Below, piece by piece: positions 14,768 to 20,501 of a stretch of DNA of 64,000 bases. The stretch's first letter is position 1, and every line of letters begins with the position of its first letter. This DNA comes from Roseivirga thermotolerans. GTDB taxonomy: Bacteria > Bacteroidota > Bacteroidia > Cytophagales > Cyclobacteriaceae. Location of the stretch: contig NZ_BNAG01000004.1 of the NCBI RefSeq assembly GCF_014653175.1, positions 558,001 through 622,000 on the forward strand. The letters run 5' to 3'. The position numbers were made by a program, and so were the translations under genes. The notes beneath the pieces are model-generated. The model was given only the letters and a program-made list of their open reading frames with translations, ran no database searches and had not been told where the DNA came from.

Positions 14768-16181
14768 GTATTTAGAAGAGCCTTTTTTGATATTTGGCAA
14801 GGGGAAAACCATCTGTCCTCGAGAAGGGATATCCGGGTTGAACGTTTACGACACTGTACAGTCGGCCAGAAAAGATCAGTTGCTGATAGGAATGGTTGGC
14901 CTTGAAGAAGATATTGAAAACCTTAAGGGTTGGCTTCATAGATTCGAAAGCTTTATACCAGCAAATCCAAAAGGAAAACAAAAAGGCTTGTTCAAGTCCT
15001 TTCCTGGATTCAATCAGGATCAAGGGTTTTGTGCGAAGTTCCTATACGATACTAACTACGATCGAATATTATCCCCGAAAGATGTGACCGAAATTGCTAA
15101 GGAGTCAAATCACGAAAAAAGAATTCTGGATGCAGTTAAGCTGTTCGAGGAAAATATTAAGTTTTTGGCAGATATAAAGAACTGCGATGTAATAATGTGT
15201 GTGATTCCCAAGTCGTTTGAAGGTAAAATCGTCTTAGAGAACAAAGACGAAGAACCGGTTGAAGGAACGGCAGAGGATGATGATGGCCCTGAATTGGAGA
15301 CTAATTTCAGACGTGCATTGAAGGCAAGAGCCATGCGGTTTAATGTTCCAATTCAGATTATCAGAGAATACATATTGCACGACAACAAAAAGTCCCAAGA
15401 TGCCGCAACAAAGGCATGGAACTTATGTACCGCTCTTTACTACAAGGCACTCCAAACAATTCCTTGGAAACTTGAAGTGGATGAGAACCGACCTAAAGTC
15501 TGCTTTGTGGGGATTGGCTTTTATAGAAGCCGGGATAAGCAGACAATTCAAACAAGTCTTGCACAAATTTTCAATGAAAATGGCAAAGGGGTTATTCTCC
15601 GTGGAACTCCAGTAACGGAGGATAAAGAGGACAAAAAGCCTCATTTGACTTTCGAGCAATCTTATTCGTTACTCAAAGATGCCTTAACGAAATACAAGTT
15701 CGCAACCGGAATGATGCCAGGCAGATTGGTCTTACATAAGACTTCTAAATATTATGATGACGAACAGGACGGCTTTGAACAAGCTATGGCGGAGCTAGGA
15801 ATTACGGAATATGATATTGTAACAGTTATGGAAACAGACTTACGATTTTTCCGAAATGGCCTTTATCCGCCTGTGCGAGGCTCCCTATTTCAATTAACTG
15901 AGGATAGATATGTATTGTACACAAGAGGGTCAGTCCATCAATATCAAACATATCCCGGCATGTATATTCCGGCTCCTTTAGAGATTAGAATAGTTAGTCG
16001 TGTGTCATCCGCCAAGACCGTTTGTAGGGAAGTCCTTGGCTTGACCAAAATGAATTGGAATAATACTCAGTTTGATAATAAATATCCGATAACTATCGGT
16101 TGTGCTAGGAAGGTAGGGGAGATTATGAAGTACTTAGGAGAGAATGAGATGCCTAAGGAATCTTATGCATTCTACATGTAG
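14748..16181 (+). CDS. Short prokaryotic Argonaute (MID-PIWI)
   Basis: 477 residues, the size of a short pAgo lacking N and PAZ domains. The N-terminal PREGISGLNVYD matches the pAgo entry motif. The MID region carries LKARAMRFNVPIQIIREYI and KAWNLCTALYYKALQ...PWKL, the guide 5'-end binding part. PIWI begins at CFVGIGFY (252-259), with HKTS near 330 and LTKMNWNNTQ...PITIGCARKVGEIM at the C-terminus. Gly257 sits where active PIWI domains have the first catalytic Asp, so guide-directed slicing is not expected; target recognition should instead switch on the DUF4062-APAZ partner. The start overlaps that gene by 20 bases (11 if Met4 is used). Third gene of the XRE / DUF4062-APAZ / pAgo operon. Confidence 0.88.
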   Translation: MIVMKAEYLEEPFLIFGKGKTICPREGISGLNVYDTVQSARKDQLLIGMVGLEEDIENLKGWLHRFESFIPANPKGKQKGLFKSFPGFNQDQGFCAKFLYDTNYDRILSPKDVTEIAKESNHEKRILDAVKLFEENIKFLADIKNCDVIMCVIPKSFEGKIVLENKDEEPVEGTAEDDDGPELETNFRRALKARAMRFNVPIQIIREYILHDNKKSQDAATKAWNLCTALYYKALQTIPWKLEVDENRPKVCFVGIGFYRSRDKQTIQTSLAQIFNENGKGVILRGTPVTEDKEDKKPHLTFEQSYSLLKDALTKYKFATGMMPGRLVLHKTSKYYDDEQDGFEQAMAELGITEYDIVTVMETDLRFFRNGLYPPVRGSLFQLTEDRYVLYTRGSVHQYQTYPGMYIPAPLEIRIVSRVSSAKTVCREVLGLTKMNWNNTQFDNKYPITIGCARKVGEIMKYLGENEMPKESYAFYM

Positions 16182-16192
16182 TATTTGAAAGC

Positions 16193-16218
16193 AAAAAAAG
16201 GCTCCCTAAAAAGGGAGC
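16193..16218 (-). terminator. Minus-strand terminator downstream of the Argonaute gene
   Basis: Stem GCTCCCT / AGGGAGC with a 4-nt loop, followed on the minus strand by seven T. It is the counterpart of 9285-9312. The stop codon of the minus-strand small ORF (16206-16208) lies at the stem/loop edge. Confidence 0.75.
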
Positions 16219-16376
16219 GCTGAAATGCCGACCTCAAACCAGAGGAAGCGGACATAATAGAGATAGACACCGCCAAGCCATGAGAAACAGCACCTGAACT
16301 GGCAAATAGGCAAGCGACCTGCATAAACATAGCCACTAATGGCTTTCACTTTGACATTGAAGAAATAACGAAACAT
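16206..16376 (-). CDS. 56-codon ORF of repeated leader/terminator unit
   Basis: 56 codons from ATG to TAG, preceded by a leader homologous to that of the ORF at 16615-16785 (same length) and ending in an intrinsic terminator. The predicted peptide is hydrophobic/aromatic, with a C-terminus VRFLWFEVGISALPF. The corresponding place in the first module (9290-9430) can be read as VRFLWLEVGLSKLPF, although that copy is frameshifted. No known family. It could be a small membrane-active peptide or a non-coding repeat. Confidence 0.35.
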   Translation of the reverse strand: MFRYFFNVKVKAISGYVYAGRLPICQFRCCFSWLGGVYLYYVRFLWFEVGISALPF

Positions 16377-16399
16377 AGCTGAAACGATTTAAAATGAAC

Positions 16400-16418
16400 C
16401 CCCAGCACCGCGCTGGGG
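16400..16418 (-). promoter_or_regulatory. Covarying hairpin in the small-ORF leader
   Basis: 7-bp stem CCCCAGC / GCTGGGG, 5-nt loop. The leader of the neighbouring unit has the same hairpin at 16806-16826, and on the minus-strand RNA the pairs differ in a compensating way (A-U here against G-C there; C-G against U-G). This supports selection for an RNA structure upstream of each small ORF. Confidence 0.45.
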
Positions 16419-16602
16419 AAAGCATTTCAGCCATGGAGGGAGCGAGGCAAATGCAAGGGGCAAAGCGGCTCGATAGAGCGGCTTTGATTCATTTCACCCT
16501 TGTCATTTCCCGAACCCCGCACATAACTTTGCTTTATCCTTAGTGCGCTTCAAAACCACCCAATTCAAGCCGTTCATTTATAAAAGGGGAGAGGAGAAGC
16601 AC

Positions 16603-16624
16603 AAAAAAGGGGCATCAAGGCCCC
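16603..16624 (-). terminator. Minus-strand terminator of the duplicated module
   Basis: GGGGC / GCCCC stem with 6-nt loop and six T on the minus strand; same hairpin at 9519-9540 in copy 1. The TGA of the 56-codon ORF (16615-16617) is inside the loop. Confidence 0.65.
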
Positions 16625-16785
16625 CAATTTTTTAACACAGCCGCCCACCAGAGCGCATGCTTGCAATATTTATGCATAGCAAGCTTTCTTGCACAATAGC
16701 GGTTGGAAGCCAGCACCTCAAAAGATTTGAGGCATTCAGGAAAAGGCAAGCCCGGAAACTGAAGGACAACGAGATAATTATACAT
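16615..16785 (-). CDS. 56-codon ORF of the duplicated module, intact copy
   Basis: 56 codons (ATG at 16785, TGA at 16615) encoding a Cys/Trp/Tyr-rich peptide that includes FPGLPFPECLKSFEVLA and NRYCARKLAMHKYCKHALWW. Compared with the copy at 9494-9709, eight of nine substitutions in the shared 51 codons are synonymous, which is the main reason to call it coding. A structured leader precedes it and an intrinsic terminator overlaps its stop. The frame can be read further upstream to 16911, but the leader is conserved base for base, not codon by codon. Function unknown. Confidence 0.5.
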   Translation of the reverse strand: MYNYLVVLQFPGLPFPECLKSFEVLASNRYCARKLAMHKYCKHALWWAAVLKNWGP

Positions 16786-16979
16786 GGCAAAAAGATTTAA
16801 ATGAACCCCGGCAACCAGCGCCAGGGCATGCCATTGCCACATGGGAGAACGAGGCAAATGCAAGGCCCAAAGCGGTTTGCGAAGCCTGCGAGCAATCGGC
16901 TTTGAGTTCATTTTAGCCTTGTCATTTCCCGAGGCTCGACCATAAATTTGGCTGCCTCTGGTGCGGTAAACAGAACACC

Positions 16980-16997
16980 TTTACATTATGTTAAATA
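16980..16997 (+). repeat. Third copy of the provirus att core (dif half site)
   Basis: TTTACATTATGTTAAATA, identical to the core at the left (17732) and right (24457) ends of the provirus; includes the XerD-type half TTATGTTAAAT. The bases before it do not resemble a XerC half. The ~750 bases between this copy and 17732 may be what is left of a second element inserted at the same target. Confidence 0.7.
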
Positions 16998-17544
16998 GAG
17001 AGCTTCAAAACTGACCGTGAGCGATGATCTGTGGGGCGCGTTGGGCGAAAATATGGCCGGGGCTTGCGTTGGCCTTGCGGGCGGAAGTGATATATTTTCT
17101 TGATTTTTGCGCAACTTTTGATCAAGCAAAAGTTGTAGAAGAAGACAAGCTGGCCACCATCAGCCGGAGAAACCACCACCGTTCATTCCAGCTTTCTGAT
17201 CTGCGCCACACAATTCCTACACAGACAATCCGATTACGTTTCAATTAGAAACGAATACCTGAATTCTTAACTCTCTGAGAATCGCGTAGAATTTTTCATC
17301 TAGTAGAATGGAGCGTACAAGCTCTGGATTTCGCACGTATGATCGATGCATAGTCAGACCAGAACAAACTTCAATCAAAGACGAAGGCGTGAAGAATGAA
17401 TTTTTCTCTCGCGCGTGGGTAAAAAAGGAAAAAGGCATTTGTGGGCATGGCTCAGGGCTGAGCGGGTCGGGTGGCAAAATTCTCTTGGATGCGCAGCAGA
17501 CAACACAGAGTGTTTTGCCACGCAGCGCAATGGCCGCGGGGCAA

Positions 17545-17572
17545 TTTACACATAACGCAAATTATATGACAA
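17545..17572 (-). repeat. dif-like 28-bp site on minus strand
   Basis: On the minus strand: TTGTCATATAA, a 6-nt centre (TTTGCG), then TTATGTGTAAA. Arm lengths and spacer equal those of a XerC/XerD site; the XerD arm departs from TTATGTTAAAT by an internal G. Confidence 0.45.
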
Positions 17573-17653
17573 AAGGGTTCGGTCGCTGAATCTGCCGCAA
17601 TCCTTAAAGAACTTTCTAAAGGAACGAGAACGTCAATGTCCCCGCGACTGCGG

Positions 17654-17748
17654 GGTTAACATAATGTCATTATGTAACAAGCGCCAACGGGGTTTTGCCT
17701 GAATACCGCATTTCATGCGTTTGTTATATAATTTACATTATGTTAAAT
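17654..17748. repeat. Inverted dif-like sites forming a large stem-loop (includes attL)
   Basis: Left arm 17654-17684 and right arm 17718-17748 are imperfect inverted repeats (TTAACATAATG...TTATGTAACAAGCG against CGTTTGTTATATAA...CATTATGTTAA), with a ~33-nt loop. Read on its own strand, each arm is a XerC-like plus XerD-like pair, with a 5-nt centre on the left and a 6-nt centre on the right. In single-stranded form the region would fold into a long hairpin. Confidence 0.6.
17721..17748 (+). other. attL: dif-like Xer recombination site
   Basis: TTGTTATATAA (XerC side), TTTACA (centre), TTATGTTAAAT (XerD side). The last half is identical to the XerD-binding half of E. coli dif, and the total length is 28 bp. 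The 20-bp segment 17730-17749 is repeated exactly at 24455-24474. Confidence 0.7.
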
Positions 17749-17755
17749 ATGATTA

Positions 17756-17776
17756 TACTAATTCAAATAATTAGTA
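17756..17776. promoter_or_regulatory. Inverted repeat in provirus left control region
   Basis: Perfect 8-bp inverted repeat TACTAATT / AATTAGTA with a 5-nt spacer, seven bases inside the left end. Candidate repressor or recombination-accessory site. Confidence 0.4.
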
Positions 17777-17825
17777 TTGTTATATTCCAAAGGGTTTGTT
17801 AAGTGCATAAATATTCAGTTTTAAT

Positions 17826-17843
17826 CTATGATTTTTATCATAG
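17826..17843. promoter_or_regulatory. Operator-like palindrome upstream of first phage gene
   Basis: CTATGAT-TTTT-ATCATAG, perfect 7-bp arms, ending 20 bases before the -7 box of the predicted promoter, i.e. placed where a bound protein would cover the -33 region. Confidence 0.45.
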
Positions 17844-17863
17844 CCCTAAACTGCTAGTATTAA

Positions 17864-17871
17864 CAACTTTG
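17864..17871 (+). promoter_or_regulatory. Predicted -7 box for the provirus early genes
   Basis: CAACTTTG, one mismatch from the Bacteroidota -7 consensus TAnnTTTG, 15 bases before the first phage ATG. No clear -33 TTG. Confidence 0.45.
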
Positions 17872-17885
17872 CAACAGAAAAACAG

Positions 17886-18233
17886 ATGCTACCAACATCA
17901 GTACAGAGTAACGGGCGTAAACGCTCGCCCGTACTCATCAACCAACTTTACAGGCTTTTAAAACCTCTCGGCTGGAAATTTGACAGAAGTTTTCAGCTAT
18001 TTACTCATCCCCACTATCACGGGTTTAGGGTGTTTGTAAAACACCTAGAAGAAACTCGTTATTTTTTATTTCAGCAGTGGGAAAATAAAAGTGCGATCGA
18101 ATCTAACAGGATTAAGCATGTACATGCTCATGATTTGTTTTCTGTTGAGGTTCCAGCTTCTCCACTCCCTGACCTCCTTTTGAAATTGGTCAGGTTCAAA
18201 ATGATTCCTGAAGACCATTTGAAACAGATATAA
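17886..18233 (+). CDS. Phage early protein, 115 aa, unknown
   Basis: Soluble, rich in His and aromatic residues; no family recognised. The sequence LYRLLKPLGWKFDRSFQLFTHPHYHGFRVFV suggests a compact alpha/beta fold. The ATG is embedded in the 12-mer ATGCTACCAACA that recurs before two other phage genes, so the start could instead lie elsewhere, but no other Met is near. It is followed after five bases by a hairpin, so it may be expressed separately from the next genes. Confidence 0.6.
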   Translation: MLPTSVQSNGRKRSPVLINQLYRLLKPLGWKFDRSFQLFTHPHYHGFRVFVKHLEETRYFLFQQWENKSAIESNRIKHVHAHDLFSVEVPASPLPDLLLKLVRFKMIPEDHLKQI

Positions 18234-18238
18234 AAAGA

Positions 18239-18262
18239 AAGCCCTACCAAATGGCAGGGCTT
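18239..18262 (+). terminator. Hairpin after first phage gene
   Basis: Stem AAGCCCTACC / GGCAGGGCTT with one mismatch and a 4-nt loop. The downstream tail is A/T-rich but not a T run on the plus strand, so a partial terminator or attenuator is likely. Confidence 0.45.
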
Positions 18263-18306
18263 AACATTTAATGACTCCTACGTCTAATTAAATGTGCATA
18301 AAAAGA

Positions 18307-18317
18307 TGCTACCAACA
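18307..18317 (+). promoter_or_regulatory. Repeated leader motif TGCTACCAACA
   Basis: The same 11-mer occurs at 17887-17897, 18307-18317 and 19040-19050. At the last two it extends to 13 bases (...AAA) and begins exactly 24 bases before the ATG of the gene downstream. Constant spacing points to a translational or transcriptional control element. Confidence 0.5.
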
Positions 18318-18330
18318 AATTTTAAATGCT

Positions 18331-18546
18331 ATGAAAATTACAAACAAAAAGCGAACCAGCAAAAACAAAGTTCAATTGGTGGGACTTCTAAAAGTCGGCC
18401 AAAAGTTCAAAAGAAGCCTTTTTACTCCTGAAATTCTGGAAGTTACACACCGAAATTCTACGGGTGTAGTGATGGCAAAAAACATTCTCACCGGGAATTA
18501 TGCCCAGATTTTCCAGACTAACAAAGTCTACCCTCTACCCTATTAA
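18331..18546 (+). CDS. Phage protein, 71 aa, unknown
   Basis: Basic protein starting MKITNKKRTSKNKVQLVG; the open frame begins at 18292, but 18331 is preceded by the 13-base leader motif at fixed distance. The second half (VVMAKNILTGNYAQIFQTNKVYPL) is beta-like. No family. Early-region position and Lys content fit a small nucleic-acid-binding protein, by inference only. Confidence 0.55.
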   Translation: MKITNKKRTSKNKVQLVGLLKVGQKFKRSLFTPEILEVTHRNSTGVVMAKNILTGNYAQIFQTNKVYPLPY

Positions 18547-18571
18547 TTCAAAACAACGCATTTACCACAAA

Positions 18572-18799
18572 ATGAGAAGTACGTTGATCAGGTACCCGAA
18601 AATGGAACTGGCTGTTAAGTATGGCCAATCGAATTGGAAGTACTACAAAGTCAAACATTCAAGGGATGTTAAAAAGCTTCAGGACTTATTTAAGAAGTCG
18701 CAGAATTTCAGGTTTGCCATTCTCTACGGTCTTAATCAATCTAAAGAAAGGACTGTACAACTCGCATATTTTGACAAAAGACGAATAAACATCTATTGA
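18572..18799 (+). CDS. Phage protein, 75 aa, unknown
   Basis: Starts MRSTLIRYPKMELAVKYG; the frame is open from 18500, but that would overlap the preceding gene by 47 bases, and 18572 is the first ATG after it. Lys/Tyr-rich, with KHSRDVKKLQDLFKKSQNF as a likely amphipathic helix. It ends one base before the next gene's ATG, so the two are coupled. Confidence 0.55.
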   Translation: MRSTLIRYPKMELAVKYGQSNWKYYKVKHSRDVKKLQDLFKKSQNFRFAILYGLNQSKERTVQLAYFDKRRINIY

Positions 18800-18800
18800 T

Positions 18801-18977
18801 ATGGAAAATACAAGACATTACTGTTCATGCTGTAATAAGAAACAATATGAGAAATACATGTTTCAAATGATGTTTGCATGTATTAAACGCTTTTGGCTGT
18901 GTGATAAATGTTATCGAAAACATAGGTACGAGAAGACTATGTTGGTTGATTTCAAATATCCAACTCGTAACTGTTAG
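18801..18977 (+). CDS. Small Cys-rich (zinc-ribbon-like) phage protein, 58 aa
   Basis: Begins MENTRHYCSCCNKKQYEK. Cys8-x-Cys10-Cys11 and Cys34-x-x-Cys37 (LCDKCYRKHR), with Cys27 between, could bind zinc as a ribbon or treble clef. It directly follows the preceding stop by one base and ends two bases before the large palindrome. Such small zinc proteins in phage early regions often bind DNA or host regulators; the role is not known. Confidence 0.55.
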   Translation: MENTRHYCSCCNKKQYEKYMFQMMFACIKRFWLCDKCYRKHRYEKTMLVDFKYPTRNC

Positions 18978-18978
18978 T

Positions 18979-19027
18979 GTCTTCTGCAGTGGACAATTAA
19001 CCTGGTTAATCGTCCACTGCAGAGGAC
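18979..19027. other. 49-nt near-perfect palindrome, candidate replication origin
   Basis: Centre at T19003. Arms: CTGCAGTGGAC / GTCCACTGCAG (18984-18994 / 19012-19022), inner ATTAACC / GGTTAAT, and outer bases to 18979 and 19027. Only one true mismatch (18995/19011) and one G-T pair occur in 24 positions. It lies 37 bases before the Rep start and after the early genes. Such cruciform hairpins are typical nicking or second-strand origins of rolling-circle replicons. A terminator role is less likely because the T run (19036-19040) is eight bases away. Confidence 0.55.
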
Positions 19028-19063
19028 TTCTCAAATTTTTGCTACCAACAAAATCACATTTAA

Positions 19064-20287
19064 ATGACAATCTTTCAACAAAACCCAGAATTACGTGACT
19101 CCGATTTTCACGAGCGCGTTAGGTCTAACGCGCAACAAGTGAAATTTCAACGAAGCCCACAGGGCTTCAAATGCTCAATAGGAATAGACTATTGCATTAT
19201 GAATTTCACTAGGAGCGAAAACCATATTTTTAGTGAGTCGCCCAAACTCAAATTAACATATGAACCGTTTGGGACTCGTCATTTTAACCAAAGGGCTCAA
19301 ATTTTTATGCTCAATGGTTCTAATGAGTTTGAGAACATTGGAGTTCTTTTGTATGAACCTAAGAATCCATTTATCCAAGACAAACAATTGGCAAAGGTTC
19401 AAATATCAAACCATTGCTTCTATCGTAAAGATTCCTTGAACTATTATATAGTCCTTGAACATCTTATTGAATTTTGGCAACTCATCCCCAAAGGTTTCGA
19501 AAGGCTTGATTTTTATATTGATAAAAATTCTCGTGAGGATTTGGAACTTTTCGAATTATGGTATGCTAATCGAATTGAAAAGAAAGGCCGTCCACTCAAT
19601 GAACCTTCAATGCACCATCAAGACAAAACAGACAACCGAAGGTTGACTGGTTTGGGCATTGGCAAAAGATCATCCAGAAATAAGCATTTGAGGGTTTACG
19701 ATAAAACGATCGAAAATACTGACAAACCAAAAGCACACATAACGGAGTATCATAAAGCTATTTTTGGTAATGAACGGGTTTATAGAACTGAATTTCAACT
19801 ACATGATAATTGGCTAAAAACGCTTTCAGTTTCTGACATCAAAGAAACCGACCGTAATTTTTGGATGGCTGTAATTCGTCAAGTTAATATTCAATCAATT
19901 ATCGAATTTGCTAATAAAAACTTCTACGTCTTTTTGACTCCATCAGGTGAAGAAATAAACAGTCTGGAAGGTCTTAACCCTCTGCCCTACCAGCTTGATC
20001 ATACTTATGGAGGGCATGACATTGAGCGTATTGGTAGACGCAAAAAGAAGAACACTCTTTACAGTCAAAAAATACACGTTAAGAGGGTTTTCAGATCATA
20101 TTATGAGGCCGACAACTGCGAAAATTGGGCGTATTGTCTTAGTACTCTTTTGAATGCAAATGAGGTTTTGAAAGAATACTTTTTGATGAAGGTTGAATAT
20201 TGGCTTAAAGACTTCATTAAAGAGTACGAAAACCCACATTTTAATTTTGAATTCCTTCACTTAGACATTCAGGAATGGACAAAATAA
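19064..20287 (+). CDS. Rolling-circle replication initiation protein (Rep_trans/pII-like)
   Basis: 407 residues, resembling the replication-initiation factor family of inoviruses and small plasmids (Rep_trans). Key segments: LDFYID (~148-153), GLGIGKRSS (196-204) and LRVYDK (209-214, Tyr212 the nucleophile candidate), with YRTEFQL (~238-244) as the conserved Arg-Glu strand. It should nick one strand at the origin and start rolling-circle synthesis, giving single-stranded circles. The leader carries the repeated TGCTACCAACA motif 24 bases before the ATG and a 49-nt palindrome, both suited to autoregulation. The stop overlaps the next small gene. Confidence 0.78.
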   Translation: MTIFQQNPELRDSDFHERVRSNAQQVKFQRSPQGFKCSIGIDYCIMNFTRSENHIFSESPKLKLTYEPFGTRHFNQRAQIFMLNGSNEFENIGVLLYEPKNPFIQDKQLAKVQISNHCFYRKDSLNYYIVLEHLIEFWQLIPKGFERLDFYIDKNSREDLELFELWYANRIEKKGRPLNEPSMHHQDKTDNRRLTGLGIGKRSSRNKHLRVYDKTIENTDKPKAHITEYHKAIFGNERVYRTEFQLHDNWLKTLSVSDIKETDRNFWMAVIRQVNIQSIIEFANKNFYVFLTPSGEEINSLEGLNPLPYQLDHTYGGHDIERIGRRKKKNTLYSQKIHVKRVFRSYYEADNCENWAYCLSTLLNANEVLKEYFLMKVEYWLKDFIKEYENPHFNFEFLHLDIQEWTK

Positions 20288-20424
20288 CACCTAAATATAT
20301 CGCATGGAAGTTTGGGTGTTCAGTTCGAACCGCTCAACGAAAGGTTCAACAGTGGCGTGATTCAATGGGTATAAAATACGGTTACCCAACTGAACAAAAT
20401 TTAAAAGATTTTGGAATAATCTAA
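20275..20424 (+). CDS. Small HTH-like phage protein, 49 aa
   Basis: MDKITPKYIAWKFGCSVRTA continues into QRKVQQWRDSMG: a probable helix-turn-helix (KYIAWKFGCSVRTAQRKVQQW) like those that bind DNA in small Bacteroidota phages. It overlaps the Rep end by 13 bases, so translation is coupled. It may be a repressor or late-gene activator controlling the promoter 41 bases after its stop. Confidence 0.55.
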   Translation: MDKITPKYIAWKFGCSVRTAQRKVQQWRDSMGIKYGYPTEQNLKDFGII

Positions 20425-20464
20425 TAAATGCGCCAAAACGACAATGGTTTAGCCTTAACCCTCC

Positions 20465-20472
20465 AACCTTTG
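20465..20472 (+). promoter_or_regulatory. Predicted -7 box for the provirus late genes
   Basis: AACCTTTG, one mismatch from TAnnTTTG, 29 bases before the ATG of the capsid candidate and in the only intergenic gap of the late region. Confidence 0.45.
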
Positions 20473-20501
20473 TAATACAAATTCAAAACAACAAATAAGG
20501 C

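Larger units (their letters stand above)
16520..16878. repeat. 359-bp module, copy 2 of 2
   Basis: Homologous to 9436-9797. The leader part is identical over about 76 bases, whereas the ORF part carries nine substitutions. Each copy lies 3' of an XRE-headed defence operon, so the module was probably duplicated with, or recruited beside, those operons. Confidence 0.85.
16182..17885. other. Long non-coding stretch between Argonaute gene and provirus
   Basis: Holds two tandem leader/small-ORF/terminator units on the minus strand (16193-16920), a XerD-type half site at 16980, about 550 bases (16998-17544) with no supported gene but a 9-bp hairpin (CAACTTTTG / CAAAAGTTG, 17112-17135), then a cluster of dif-like sites (17545-17748) and the provirus left leader. 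ORFs at 17024-17248 and 17308-17589 have no coding support. Confidence 0.6.

Noticed and set aside
17308-17589. 93-codon ORF left of the provirus
   Set aside because: Spans a dif-like site and a GC-rich repeat; no coding pattern.
6844-17748. Firm call of an integron cassette array
   Set aside because: Some palindromes resemble attC, but no IntI-type integrase is in the window and the sites equally resemble Xer half sites.
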